Below are positions 1-8,192 of a stretch of 64,000 bases of DNA, piece by piece; positions within the stretch are counted from its first letter, which is position 1, and the number at the start of each line of letters is the position of its first letter. The position numbers and the translations under genes were made by a program. This DNA is from Saccharibacillus sacchari DSM 19268 (lineage in GTDB: Bacteria > Bacillota > Bacilli > Paenibacillales > Paenibacillaceae). The notes below the pieces were generated by a model. That model was not told the DNA's origin. It saw only the letters and a list, made by a program, of their open reading frames with translations, and did not search any database. The DNA is taken from the NCBI RefSeq assembly GCF_000585395.1, contig NZ_KK073875.1, forward strand, positions 5,074,274 through 5,138,273, written 5' to 3'.

Positions 1-143
1 TTGGCGATTCTTGATTGCTCAAGAATCTTATATTCTCACGATGATCTTCATCATCGCGACTCACTTACTGTTCAGTTTTCAAGGAGCAAACCGTGTTTCT
101 CGTTTCTGCCGTTCAGCGTTTCGCTCGCAGCAGCAACTCTTAT
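1..143 (-). promoter_or_regulatory. Leader of an rRNA operon (16S gene lies off the left edge)
   Basis: Read on the minus strand this holds a boxA-like antitermination motif (TTTGCTCCTTGAAAACTGAA, 71-90) of the kind found upstream of Bacillales 16S genes. Two perfect hairpins follow: a 7-bp stem at 39-56 and a 9-bp stem at 6-27 with a 4-base loop. Such stems flank 16S precursors and are processing sites. The 16S gene itself is not in the window; its presence beyond base 1 is inferred. Confidence 0.75.
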
Positions 144-172
144 ATATTAGCACGTTCGTTTTCGTTTTGCAA
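144..172 (-). promoter_or_regulatory. rRNA operon promoter P2
   Basis: On the minus strand -35 TTGCAA (167-172) and -10 TAATAT (144-149) are separated by exactly 17 bp. It is the promoter nearest to the boxA leader. Confidence 0.8.
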
Positions 173-282
173 GTCTTTTTTTGAAATCTTTTTTATTCTA
201 CTTTTGTAGAATCAAATCCGAATTTCTAAAACCCGCGTCCAAAAACAAACATCCAATCTCGCAATCGCTCGACTGGACTTTT

Positions 283-311
283 AATATAACATATTGCCGA
301 TTACATTTCAA
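283..311 (-). promoter_or_regulatory. rRNA operon promoter P1
   Basis: Minus-strand -35 TTGAAA (306-311) and -10 TATATT (283-288) with a 17-bp spacer, about 140 bp upstream of P2. Tandem promoters are usual for Bacillales rRNA operons. A small hairpin (195-212) lies between the two promoters; I assign it no function. Confidence 0.75.
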
Positions 312-361
312 GCCCTAATCCAATATTCTTTACGCAACGCAACATTTCTGCACAATATCAG

Positions 362-488
362 TTTTAAAAACAAACAAAGGAGCATCTATTGCGTTGACCA
401 CGCTAAATTGAGTTTCTGTTCGAAATGGAACTGATCCTTCTCCCTAGCACTCCGTAAAGTCAAAGCGGTCCGCACCATGATGCTCCTT
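362..488 (-). terminator. Long-range stem with T-rich tail after pheA
   Basis: Arms AAGGAGCATC (479-488) and GATGCTCCTT (377-386) pair perfectly across about 92 bases. The minus strand then runs into a T-rich stretch ending near 362. It is the only terminator-like element between pheA and the rRNA promoters. The large loop is atypical for an intrinsic terminator. Confidence 0.4.
386..478 (-). CDS. Small ORF of 30 codons inside a long stem, downstream of pheA
   Basis: Starts ATG, reads MVRTALTLRS..., ends ...LAWSTQ and TAG. An AAGGAG ribosome-binding site sits 4 bases upstream. That site lies in the left arm of a perfect 10-bp inverted repeat (479-488) whose right arm (377-386) begins at the last base of the stop codon, so the stem would hide the ribosome-binding site. 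A T-rich run follows on the transcribed strand. No family is recognised. It could be a real small protein, or the segment could be a structured RNA or a long-armed terminator for pheA. Confidence 0.35.
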   Translation of the reverse strand: MVRTALTLRSAREKDQFHFEQKLNLAWSTQ

Positions 489-524
489 CACGTCAATCCC
501 CAGCCTCTTAACTTGATGTGTTTT

Positions 525-1418
525 TCATTGTTGCTGCGCTTCCGTTTTCTCGGTCTCATAGTCGAAGCAAGGATAAGAACCAAGCACCCTCACCTGACAA
601 CCGAGCGCCGCGATTTCTTCGATTGCCGCTTTTAAAAGAACAGAATCTCCAGCTTCAAGCACATCAATATAGAAGTAGTAGTTGCCCAGCTTCTTTTTGG
701 TCGGGCGCGATTCGATTCTGGACAGGTTCAATCTTCTCCAGGCGAAAGCCGACAGTACCTGATGCAAAGCTCCCGCGTAATCTTCCGGCAAAATGACTTG
801 CATGCTCGTCTTCTCATGCTCGCTATGTTTGTCTAGGTTAATCCGCTCCGGGCCAATCAATACGAAGCGAGTGTAGTTGTTGTCGTGATCCGTCACCCGC
901 TCGGCAAGTACATCCAGGCCATAACGTTCCGCGCCGAGTCGAGTTGAAAAGGCAGCCCAGCCGCTTTCCGGATGTGCCGCCGCTTGAGCTGCGCCCTCCG
1001 CCGTACTGCTTGCGTTTTCAAGTTCTGCATTAAGCAGATGCTCACTAATAAAGGTTCGACACTGCGCAATTGCAACAGGATGAGACAATACCTTGCGGAT
1101 TTTTGAAAAATCGAGATTGCCGTCTTCTCCAACAAATTCTTCTTGGCGACCGACAAGATTCTGAATCGACGGATATACCCACTCGGCGCGCATCGGAATA
1201 TCAACTTCATTAACCAGCCAATCCATATGCAAGCTGACCGAGCCTTCGATCGTATTTTCGACCGGAATAACCGCGTAATCAGCTTTCCCCTGAACTACGG
1301 CCATAAAAACATCGGAAATCAATTTATAATGAATCAATTCGACCGGTTCGTTTCCCAGCAGATAATCGACTGCTTCATGAGAAACGGAACCTGCCGGAAG
1401 CAGTGCAATACGTTTCAT
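525..1418 (-). CDS. pheA: Prephenate dehydratase
   Basis: Converts prephenate to phenylpyruvate, the last committed step before phenylalanine. The 297-residue protein has the periplasmic-binding-like catalytic half (about 1-185), including the Thr-Arg-Phe active-site motif in DNNYTRF. A C-terminal ACT domain (about 205-285) carries the phenylalanine-binding ESRPTK signature. It is a monofunctional enzyme without a chorismate mutase domain. The N-terminal motif reads LPAGSVSHEA where many homologues have GPEGSFSHEA. The start overlaps the thrB stop by 4 bp (ATGA), implying translational coupling. Last full-size gene of the thrR-hom-thrB-pheA unit. Confidence 0.95.
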   Translation of the reverse strand: MKRIALLPAGSVSHEAVDYLLGNEPVELIHYKLISDVFMAVVQGKADYAVIPVENTIEGSVSLHMDWLVNEVDIPMRAEWVYPSIQNLVGRQEEFVGEDGNLDFSKIRKVLSHPVAIAQCRTFISEHLLNAELENASSTAEGAAQAAAHPESGWAAFSTRLGAERYGLDVLAERVTDHDNNYTRFVLIGPERINLDKHSEHEKTSMQVILPEDYAGALHQVLSAFAWRRLNLSRIESRPTKKKLGNYYFYIDVLEAGDSVLLKAAIEEIAALGCQVRVLGSYPCFDYETEKTEAQQQ

Positions 1419-2389
1419 GACGAAATTTCTCCTTTAATCGTTTCCAGAAAAAGATCCGGATGAATCCCGCTTTCGCAAACGGCTCCTTCCAAGTCAGGCT
1501 CCAACCAGAGCGTACGGGCTTGGATTCCGTTTTCCGACATTACGCTTTGCATAAAGGCTTCCAGTTGATCGAACTCGGACGAAGTACGGTCAACCAGCGC
1601 AAGCAAAGTCGGTCCGGCTCCGCTAAGCGAAGCACCGAGTGCTCCATATTGAGTCGCTTGTTCCAGAATCTTTTCCATTCCCGGAACAAGCACGGCACGG
1701 TAAGGCTGATGCAATCGGTCCTTCATCGCAGAAGACAGCAGGTCTAACCGTCCCGCCGCCAAGGCAGCAGTCAGCAACGAAGAACGACTGATATTATAAA
1801 CGGCATCCTGAATGCTGAGCTGCTCCGGCAAAACCGCACGCGCTGCCGATGTCGCCAATTCGAACTCGGGAATCAGCGCCAGAACTTTCAAGTTTCGAGG
1901 CGGCTCGATACGAACGTAATCCGCATGTTCGCCGTCCCACGCAGCTGCGATGATGCCGCCGAATAGCGATGCGCCAACGTTGTCCGGGTGCCGTTCCAGT
2001 CCTGTCGCCAAATCGAACAATCGATCGTTGGATAGCGGCGAACCGATCAGCGCATTTGCAGCCGCCATCCCGGCGATGATCGCCGAGGCGCTGCTGCCGA
2101 GTCCGCGCGTCAACGGAATGTCCGAGCGCATCCCGATCTCCAGTTCCGGAACATCGACGCCTGCTTCTTTGAACACGAGCTGAGCCACTTTGTAGATCAA
2201 GTTATCTTTATCCGCCGGGATTCCTTCAAAACCATCACCTGAAAAATGTACGACCGTACGTTCCGACTTGCGCATCTCTAGCCAAATATACAGGGAAAGC
2301 GACATGCCGAGCGTATCGAATCCCGGTCCCAAGTTGGCCGTGCTGGCCGGAACCCTGACGCGTACCGATCCGGCATTTTCGTTGATCAT
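1415..2389 (-). CDS. thrB: Homoserine kinase
   Basis: Phosphorylates homoserine to O-phosphohomoserine in threonine synthesis. It is a 324-residue GHMP-family kinase: substrate-side motif PASTANLGPGFDTLG near the N-terminus, ATP-binding PLTRGLGSSASA near residue 90, and a C-terminal GHMP motif GASLSGAGPT. A good ribosome-binding site (AAGGAG) precedes ATG at 2389. It follows hom by about 90 bp and overlaps pheA. Threonine synthase (thrC) is not between hom and thrB as it is in Bacillus subtilis, so it must lie elsewhere. Confidence 0.95.
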   Translation of the reverse strand: MINENAGSVRVRVPASTANLGPGFDTLGMSLSLYIWLEMRKSERTVVHFSGDGFEGIPADKDNLIYKVAQLVFKEAGVDVPELEIGMRSDIPLTRGLGSSASAIIAGMAAANALIGSPLSNDRLFDLATGLERHPDNVGASLFGGIIAAAWDGEHADYVRIEPPRNLKVLALIPEFELATSAARAVLPEQLSIQDAVYNISRSSLLTAALAAGRLDLLSSAMKDRLHQPYRAVLVPGMEKILEQATQYGALGASLSGAGPTLLALVDRTSSEFDQLEAFMQSVMSENGIQARTLWLEPDLEGAVCESGIHPDLFLETIKGEISS

Positions 2390-2479
2390 GATGTCCTGCT
2401 CCTTCCGACTTGTCCAGCAACGTCAGAGTCAATGCTCTACTCCAACGCCGCTTTTTTTCTGCACCCTATAGGGTTACGT

Positions 2480-3772
2480 TCAGCCTTCTACTCGATACAC
2501 GCTCATGATCCGACGAACGACTTCCAACTCGTCAAATCGCTTTAATACTTTGTCGATGCTTTCTTTGCTTGCTTTATGTGTGACAATCACGATTTCCGCA
2601 TTCGGGTTCAGCTCGTTCGGTTGTTGAACCACAGAGGCGAGACTGACTTCATATTCGGTAAAGATTTGCGTGATGCGCGCCAATACGCCCGCTTTATCGT
2701 CCACGTGCAGCAAAATGAAGTTTTTGAACTCGATTTCCGCATCGGTTTTGAGCTTTTTGGGTTTATGCGGCGCGATCTGCTTAAGTCCGTTGACGCCGAG
2801 GCGCAGATTTTTGATCACGGAGACCAAATCCGCCACGACCGATGTCGCAGTAGGCATCTCGCCGGCGCCCGCTCCGTAAAACATCGTTTCGCCCACAGCT
2901 TCACCGTACACGTAAACCGCGTTGAACACACCGTTTACCGAAGCAATCGGATGCGAAGCCTTGACCATCGTCGGCTGGACGCTGATCGAGATGGCATCGT
3001 CGTCGCGATCCGCGATTCCGAGCAGCTTGATCTCGTACCCCAAGTTTCTCGCATACGCGATATCGGATTGGCTGACGCCGGAGATGCCTTTTACCTGCAC
3101 ATCGGCAAGCTCGACGTTGGTTCGGAAACCGAGCGTGCCCAGAATGGTCATCTTGCGCGCGGCGTCCAGCCCTTCCACGTCCGAAGTCGGATCGGATTCC
3201 GCGTAACCGAGCTGCTGGGCTTCTTTGAGCACATCCTCGTAAGACACGCCTTCTTTGCTCATTTTGGTCAGCATATAGTTGGTCGTGCCGTTTACGATCC
3301 CCATGATCTTCGTAATCCGGTCCGACGAGAAGCCTTCGATCAAGGTGCGAATAATCGGAATGCCCCCGGCTACGCTGGCTTCGTAAAAGACGTCGCATTT
3401 CATCTGTTGAGCCTTGGCCAGAATCTCCGTGCCATACAGCGCCATCAGATCTTTGTTCGCCGTTACGATATGTTTGCCCTGTGACAGAGCTTCAAGAATA
3501 TAAGTACGGGTCTGCTCGACGCCGCCCATCACTTCCACGATCACATCGATTTCGGGATCGTGAATAACTTCCCACGGATCATCAGTCAATTTGGAAGGAT
3601 CGATCGGAATATTACGCGACTTTTCCCGATCCTTGACCGAAATTTTTTCGATTACGATCGGCGAGCCTACCTGACTACTCAGATCCTCCTGGTGCATATC
3701 CACGATCCGCACGACACCCGTTCCTACCGTGCCCAGACCGAGCAATCCAACTTTTATCGGCTTGTTACTCAC
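2480..3772 (-). CDS. hom: Homoserine dehydrogenase
   Basis: Reduces aspartate semialdehyde to homoserine with NAD(P)H, the branch point toward threonine and methionine. The N-terminal Rossmann motif is GLLGLGTVGTGV. The catalytic middle domain has ANKDLMALYG and a GTTNYMLTKM stretch. A C-terminal ACT domain (from about residue 350) is expected to bind threonine. I chose GTG at 3772 because GGGAGG lies 9 bases upstream; a TTG two codons earlier (3778) is possible but too close to it. About 430 residues, normal for the family. Confidence 0.93.
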   Translation of the reverse strand: MSNKPIKVGLLGLGTVGTGVVRIVDMHQEDLSSQVGSPIVIEKISVKDREKSRNIPIDPSKLTDDPWEVIHDPEIDVIVEVMGGVEQTRTYILEALSQGKHIVTANKDLMALYGTEILAKAQQMKCDVFYEASVAGGIPIIRTLIEGFSSDRITKIMGIVNGTTNYMLTKMSKEGVSYEDVLKEAQQLGYAESDPTSDVEGLDAARKMTILGTLGFRTNVELADVQVKGISGVSQSDIAYARNLGYEIKLLGIADRDDDAISISVQPTMVKASHPIASVNGVFNAVYVYGEAVGETMFYGAGAGEMPTATSVVADLVSVIKNLRLGVNGLKQIAPHKPKKLKTDAEIEFKNFILLHVDDKAGVLARITQIFTEYEVSLASVVQQPNELNPNAEIVIVTHKASKESIDKVLKRFDELEVVRRIMSVYRVEG

Positions 3773-3874
3773 GTACAATTTCCTCCCCGTCCCTATGCAG
3801 TCCTTGCTATAGCAATGGTATTGCCATACCCGCTGCTCGTTCCGATTTCAAAAATGTGTTCCGTTTGCGTCGAC

Positions 3875-4312
3875 TTATCCTTGCCCGATCACAACGACCC
3901 GGCTGACGCCCGCTACCGATTCCAGCGAAGCGGTCAGGCGCCCCAGTTCTTCGTGCAGTCTCGACGTTTCTACCGATAATACCACATTCGCCGTACCTTG
4001 CAGCGGAATGCTCTGATTGATCGTGAGTACGTTACCGCCGCTTTCCGCAATCAACCCGAGCACTTTAAACAAAATCCCCGCGCGGTGTTCAAGCAGCAGC
4101 GACAACGTCACCAATCTTTCCCGATCCAACTGATTGACCTGATGAATACCGTCCTTATACTTGTAAAAAGCACTCCGACTGATCCCCGCGATCGCGACCG
4201 CTTCGTTGACCGTCTTCGCTTGCCCGCCGGCCAACAGCTCTTTCACATGCAGCGTCTTCAAGATTGCTTCCGGTAAAATATCTTCTCTAGCCAAGTAATA
4301 ACGCTCTTTCAT
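3875..4312 (-). CDS. thrR: ACT-domain protein of the PheB/ThrR (YszB, UPF0735) type
   Basis: The 145-residue protein has an N-terminal helix-turn-helix-like segment (about 30-60, including ISRSAFYKYKD) and a C-terminal ACT domain (about 70-143). In B. subtilis the orthologue is reported to repress threonine genes and is traditionally called PheB because of its place next to pheA. Here it is the first gene ahead of hom, which fits autoregulation of this operon (inference). Start ATG at 4312 with AAGGAGAG upstream. Confidence 0.85.
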   Translation of the reverse strand: MKERYYLAREDILPEAILKTLHVKELLAGGQAKTVNEAVAIAGISRSAFYKYKDGIHQVNQLDRERLVTLSLLLEHRAGILFKVLGLIAESGGNVLTINQSIPLQGTANVVLSVETSRLHEELGRLTASLESVAGVSRVVVIGQG

Positions 4313-4355
4313 TTAACGTCCTCTCCTTAAAGACCACTGTTTTCATATAGCGGAC

Positions 4356-4385
4356 ATTATATCGAATAAACCGACTTAGCGTCAA
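4356..4385 (-). promoter_or_regulatory. Promoter of thrR-hom-thrB-pheA
   Basis: Minus-strand -35 TTGACG (4380-4385) and consensus -10 TATAAT (4356-4361), 18-bp spacer, about 45 bp upstream of the thrR ATG. The best-matching vegetative promoter in the gap. Confidence 0.75.
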
Positions 4386-4646
4386 CCCTTTACAGCAAAA
4401 AAGTTACACAGTACGTTAATCTTATATAAAATCAAATCCCTTTTCCAACGCAAAAAAGCGAAGCGCCCTAGGAGACGCCCCGCTTATCCATTGCAAATAG
4501 ATAGATAAACTATTGTTTGATCGCATAGCCCGTTAACAAACGGGCGCCTGCGATCCTCTTTTATCTCTTGATCTTATTCTGTCGATCTTGTGCCCTAATT
4601 CAAGCCCGAGCCCAGAAGCGGCGAGGGTATTCCCTCTACCACCCCA
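4386..4646. other. Intergenic region between obg and thrR with two hairpins
   Basis: No gene seen. At 4519-4555 there is a long two-part hairpin (GATCGCA and GCCCGTT arms, both perfect), followed by CTCTTTT on the plus strand. At about 4450-4486 a weaker GC-rich stem is followed by TTTTTT on the minus strand and may terminate the spo0B-obg transcript. Neither is certain. Confidence 0.5.
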
Positions 4647-4752
4647 GCGAGCGGTTTGCGATTGGAGCGACTTTTGGCTTTCCTTCTACTGCCGGACCAT
4701 ACCAGGGTCCGCAGAGGAAAACAAGCCGGAGCGACAAGCGCAAACCGCTCGC
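4647..4752. repeat. Large imperfect palindrome just after the obg stop codon
   Basis: Outer arms GCGAGCGGTTTGCG (4647-4660) and its perfect complement (4739-4752). Inner arms also pair: GGCTT/AAGCC, the TTTCCTTCT region with AGAGGAAAA, and CTGCCGGACC with GGTCCGCAG around a short loop near 4701. The whole 106 bp can fold into one long hairpin. It begins 6 bp after the obg stop. No T-run follows, so it is not a plain terminator. It may be a MITE- or REP-like element or an mRNA 3'-end stabiliser. Confidence 0.75.
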
Positions 4753-4758
4753 CTACGC

Positions 4759-6069
4759 TCAATAATAGCTGCTGCCCTCAACAAACTCGAACTCGAAGTC
4801 GGCGATCCGAACGATCGTGCCGTCTTTCGCCCCGCGCTTGCGCAGCTCATCGTCGACGCCCATATGACGCAGCGTGCGCGCCAATTTCAGAATCGCATCA
4901 TGCGTAGTCAACTGCATCCGCTTCATCATGCGTTCGATTTGGACGCTTTCGACGACGAACATCTCGTTCTCGCGACGAATCGTGAAGCCCTCTTCCTTGG
5001 CTTCTTCGACGCGATACACTTTGCGCTCGACCTGCTCGGCAGCTTCTTCGATCGCCGGAACGTCCGCGATCGAATCCAACACATCGACTGCCCGATACAT
5101 GAGTTCCTTCACACCTTGACGGGTCAATGAAGAAATCGCCATGATCTCGATATCCGGATTGATTTCCGCGACTTTTTCTTTGAAGACGCGCAGATTTTCT
5201 TCCGAATCCGGCATGTCCATTTTGTTGGCTGCGACAATCTGCGGGCGCTTCTCAAGCTCTGCGTTGTACAGCTTGATTTCTTCGTTGATCTTCATCCAAT
5301 CGTCGAACGGGTCCCGTCCTTCGGAGCCGGACATATCCACCACGTGGATGATAACCCGCGTACGCTCGACGTGGCGCAGGAACTCGTGGCCAAGACCGAT
5401 GCCTTCATGCGCGCCTTCGATCAGGCCGGGCAAGTCGGCCATAACGAAGCTACGGCCGTCGTCGATTCCAACCACGCCGAGGTTTGGAGTGATAGTCGTA
5501 AAGTGATAAGCTCCGATCTTCGGCGTTGCCGCGGATACGACCGACAGCAGCGTCGACTTGCCTACGCTAGGGAAGCCGACCAAACCGACATCCGCCATGA
5601 CTTTAAGCTCAAGCACGATATAACGTTCTTTGCCTTCTTCGCCATGTTCCGCAAGTTCCGGAGCCGTATTGTTTTGCGTGGCCATACGAACATTGCCGCG
5701 TCCTCCGCGTCCTCCGCGGGCAACGACGATTTCCTGACCGTTACGGGTCATATCCGCCAGAACTTCCTGAGTGTCGTCATCGATCACCAATGTACCGGGA
5801 GGAATACGAACTACCATGTTTTCGGCATTCGCGCCATACTGATTTTTATTGCGTCCTTTTTCTCCGCGTTGAGCTTTGAAATGGCGCTGATAACGGAAAT
5901 CCATCAGCGTACGCAAGCCTTCGTCGACGCGGAAAATGATGTCGCCGCCTCGACCGCCGTCGCCGCCGGCAGGCCCGCCGTTCGGCACGTATTTTTCGCG
6001 TCGGAACGCAACCATACCGTCTCCGCCGTCGCCGGCTTTTACATAAATCTTCGCTTTATCTACAAACAT
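4759..6069 (-). CDS. obgE: Obg family ribosome-assembly GTPase
   Basis: Essential GTPase for late 50S assembly, also tied to stress and sporulation signalling in Bacillus. Residues 1-158 form the glycine-rich Obg domain. The G domain follows with GFPSVGKST (165-173), DLPGLIEG and NKMD. A C-terminal OCT domain ends the 436-residue protein. An in-frame ATG exists 23 codons upstream, but the family begins [16 protein letters not shown] and AGAGGTGA precedes this ATG. Second gene of the spo0B-obg pair, as in B. subtilis. Confidence 0.95.
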   Translation of the reverse strand: MFVDKAKIYVKAGDGGDGMVAFRREKYVPNGGPAGGDGGRGGDIIFRVDEGLRTLMDFRYQRHFKAQRGEKGRNKNQYGANAENMVVRIPPGTLVIDDDTQEVLADMTRNGQEIVVARGGRGGRGNVRMATQNNTAPELAEHGEEGKERYIVLELKVMADVGLVGFPSVGKSTLLSVVSAATPKIGAYHFTTITPNLGVVGIDDGRSFVMADLPGLIEGAHEGIGLGHEFLRHVERTRVIIHVVDMSGSEGRDPFDDWMKINEEIKLYNAELEKRPQIVAANKMDMPDSEENLRVFKEKVAEINPDIEIMAISSLTRQGVKELMYRAVDVLDSIADVPAIEEAAEQVERKVYRVEEAKEEGFTIRRENEMFVVESVQIERMMKRMQLTTHDAILKLARTLRHMGVDDELRKRGAKDGTIVRIADFEFEFVEGSSYY

Positions 6070-6139
6070 GGATTCACCTCTTCTAGATGGTGTACGCATC
6101 CCATGCACAAAAGCTTGATGGCTGCGTACGCATTTCAAA

Positions 6140-6871
6140 TTAAACAGGAAGCTTCCAACGAATCAAAGTTCCGCAATCGGAAGCTTCCGCCGATAAGGCA
6201 CAGGATTCAAGAGCTTCTTCAACCGCGTGATGCAAAACAGATGCCGCCTGCGGATCATTTTCCGGTTCGATGAACAAAGTCGCTTCCCCGCCCTCTTCGC
6301 CGAACACGATACGCAGCGCAGGTTCCGCAGCTTGCGCCGCAAGTCCCGAATAGCGATAAGCCGCCATTCCTGCTCTCACCGCACGAATAAGCCCTTCTTC
6401 CTCTTCCGGCGTCAGGCTCCCTACATACTGAAGTTCCTGGTCCGCCTGGATGTGCAGCGCCACTTCCCGATTTTCCCCTTTGATCGTCATCAGGTAAAAA
6501 ACAAGTTCAGGAAGTCCAAGCTTCGCAATTCGGCCTTCTTTATGCATTTCTGCGCTCACTCTGCTTACGATCTCTTCGACCCGCTCTGATTTGCCCATTC
6601 TTGCGTATCCGAAAATCAGTTGAAGATCGTTCATCCAATCATGCCGTTGATGACTGAGGACATTGAGGAAGAACTTTTGCATGGATTGTCTCAATTCCTG
6701 AAGCTCCCGATTCTTGCGGCGTTTCTCCCGTTCGGACAAAAGAAAGAACACGGCAGCAAGCCATGCTACCAGCAGGATAAACGTGATCACTCTTGGGAAA
6801 ATCCAAGCCAGAACCAAGGGAACTGCGGTAGATAACGGCAGTATCAAGGATAAGTCCCTCCACCTTCTCAT
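6140..6871 (-). CDS. spo0B: Sporulation initiation phosphotransferase Spo0B
   Basis: Relays phosphate from Spo0F to Spo0A. The diagnostic helix [13 protein letters not shown] is present, with the phospho-accepting His at residue 77 (His30 in B. subtilis). Unlike the B. subtilis protein it starts with two hydrophobic segments (about 8-24 and 29-46), suggesting membrane anchoring. I chose ATG at 6871 with GGAGAG upstream. The frame stays open to 6982, but that would start at a TTG inside the rpmA terminator. 243 residues, directly upstream of obg. Confidence 0.85.
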   Translation of the reverse strand: MRRWRDLSLILPLSTAVPLVLAWIFPRVITFILLVAWLAAVFFLLSEREKRRKNRELQELRQSMQKFFLNVLSHQRHDWMNDLQLIFGYARMGKSERVEEIVSRVSAEMHKEGRIAKLGLPELVFYLMTIKGENREVALHIQADQELQYVGSLTPEEEEGLIRAVRAGMAAYRYSGLAAQAAEPALRIVFGEEGGEATLFIEPENDPQAASVLHHAVEEALESCALSAEASDCGTLIRWKLPV

Positions 6872-6980
6872 CGGCTCTCTCCGTTTCTGATACGTAGTTA
6901 GTCTGAGTATACCCAGAATTCGGCAAAAATCCAAGCCGGCATAGGCCAAGAACATCCTGTTTCTGAGCAAGCCTTTCAAC

Positions 6981-7011
6981 AAAAAAAGACCTTCGGTACG
7001 AATACCGAAGG
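6981..7011 (-). terminator. Terminator of the rplU-prp-rpmA operon
   Basis: Perfect 8-bp stem (CCTTCGGT/ACCGAAGG) with a 6-base loop, followed on the minus strand by CTTTTTTT. It separates rpmA from spo0B. Confidence 0.9.
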
Positions 7012-7033
7012 CTTCTTGATTACCCGTTAGGTC

Positions 7034-7345
7034 TTAGGCCTCTACGGAAGCTGCTACGTCAGCAACTTGTACCGGGTAGACGCTGACTTTTTTGCGGTCA
7101 CGGCCGAGACGTTCGAATTTCACAACGCCATCGATCAGAGCAAACAAAGTGTCGTCTTTGCCAATACCTACGTTCGTTCCCGGGTGAATCTTCGTTCCGC
7201 GCTGACGGAAGATGATTCCGCCGCCGCGTACGGCTTGACCGTCCGCACGTTTAGCGCCAAGGCGCTTCGAGTGGCTGTCACGACCGTTTTTCGTCGAACC
7301 TACACCCTTTTTGGAAGCGAATAACTGGAGATCCAATTTCAACAT
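7034..7345 (-). CDS. rpmA: 50S ribosomal protein L27 (precursor)
   Basis: 103-residue bL27 whose N-terminal tail reaches the peptidyl-transferase centre. It carries the Firmicute-specific extension [10 protein letters not shown] followed by [14 protein letters not shown]. The extension is removed by Prp, whose gene is immediately upstream. Conserved [16 protein letters not shown] and C-terminal [15 protein letters not shown] are intact. Last gene of the rplU operon. Confidence 0.97.
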   Translation of the reverse strand: MLKLDLQLFASKKGVGSTKNGRDSHSKRLGAKRADGQAVRGGGIIFRQRGTKIHPGTNVGIGKDDTLFALIDGVVKFERLGRDRKKVSVYPVQVADVAASVEA

Positions 7346-7367
7346 AGTGGTCTACCTCCTTCTTTGC

Positions 7368-7700
7368 TTATTTTGTAACGTTGTCGATCCGAATATATTC
7401 ACGATAAGAATTCACGATTGCCTCCAGCATGACCACCATTGAATCGAGAATCAGCTCGGCTTTAGCCTTGAGTTCGTCCGATTCAATCGGCGGAAGACTT
7501 CCGCTGAGAAAACCATTCTTCATTCGGGTACTCATAACCGTTCCCGCAAGCACTTCGACTGAGTTCACCGTCCCGACCGTAATGGCCGAAATAGCAGCAC
7601 AGACGATATCCTCACCAGGATCGGCATATCCCGCATGACCCTTAACCCGAAAAGCCGTTATCTTCCCGTCTGGCGATCTAACAATTTGGACGATAACCAA
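7368..7700 (-). CDS. prp: Ribosomal-processing cysteine protease Prp
   Basis: Cleaves the N-terminal extension of L27 before ribosome assembly. The catalytic pair His22 (GHAGYA) and Cys34 (EDIVCAA) is present in a 110-residue protein of the YsxB family. It lies between rplU and rpmA, the standard position in Firmicutes that carry extended L27. Substrate motif and protease occur together here. Confidence 0.93.
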   Translation of the reverse strand: MVIVQIVRSPDGKITAFRVKGHAGYADPGEDIVCAAISAITVGTVNSVEVLAGTVMSTRMKNGFLSGSLPPIESDELKAKAELILDSMVVMLEAIVNSYREYIRIDNVTK

Positions 7701-7714
7701 GTTATCAACCTCAA

Positions 7715-8026
7715 TTATGCTTGGATTTTTTCGATCGTTACCTTAGTGTAAGGTTGGCGATGGCCTTGTTTCTTGTGGTAGTTCTTCTTAGGCTTGTATT
7801 TATATACAACAACCTTTTGGCCTTTACCGTGTTTTTCAACTTTCGCCGTTACTGTTGCTCCGGATACCAACGGGGCACCAACTGTCAGTCCGTTTTCTTG
7901 GGAAACGGCCAGGACACGGTCGAACGTTACGCTTTCGCCGTCTGCGGCTTCCAGCTTCTCGATGAACAGAACGTCGCCCTCTTGGACTTTGTACTGTTTA
8001 CCACCTGTTTCGATAATTGCGTACAT
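7715..8026 (-). CDS. rplU: 50S ribosomal protein L21
   Basis: 103-residue bL21 beginning [18 protein letters not shown] and ending with the [12 protein letters not shown] motif and VTIEKI. The upstream in-frame ATG (8044) is rejected because GAGGTG precedes ATG 8026 at good spacing and homologues start there. First gene of rplU-prp-rpmA. Confidence 0.97.
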   Translation of the reverse strand: MYAIIETGGKQYKVQEGDVLFIEKLEAADGESVTFDRVLAVSQENGLTVGAPLVSGATVTAKVEKHGKGQKVVVYKYKPKKNYHKKQGHRQPYTKVTIEKIQA

Positions 8027-8029
8027 CTT

Positions 8030-8152
8030 CTTGCACCTCCTCATGTCTCAGACTCGCCTGGTTCGGGTGGATTTTCTGCAAGCAGCAATCGCTTAGACCC
8101 GGCCTGTGCGGTTACAGCATGTTGTGCAAAGTGAAGTACACCGGCACACATA
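8030..8152 (-). ncRNA. Probable L21 leader RNA (5' UTR of rplU)
   Basis: About 120 nt separate the promoter from rplU. The minus strand has several short complementary segments (for example GCACAACATGC and GGTGTACTTCAC near the 5' end). Firmicute rplU genes commonly carry an autoregulatory L21 leader at this place. The assignment rests on position and length; I did not verify the consensus fold. Confidence 0.5.
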
Positions 8153-8159
8153 CCAACGT

Positions 8160-8188
8160 ATCTTAGCATGCCTTTTGTTAAAAGTCAA
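8160..8188 (-). promoter_or_regulatory. Promoter of rplU-prp-rpmA
   Basis: Minus-strand -35 TTGACT (8183-8188), 17-bp spacer, -10 TAAGAT (8160-8165), immediately downstream of the rng stop codon. Confidence 0.8.
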
Positions 8189-8192
8189 CGGG

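Noticed and set aside
376-486. Resemblance of the sORF segment to 5S rRNA (GTTCC-ATTTCGAAC region and a long closing stem)
   Set aside because: The loop-C-like motif is about 25 bases too far from the 5' end and helices IV/V are missing. The similarity is short and probably chance.
2576-3484. 302-codon plus-strand ORF
   Set aside because: Lies antisense within hom; Arg/His-rich translation typical of a shadow frame. hom has clear motifs.
5344-6273. 309-codon plus-strand ORF
   Set aside because: Antisense of obg and spo0B, no domain signature.
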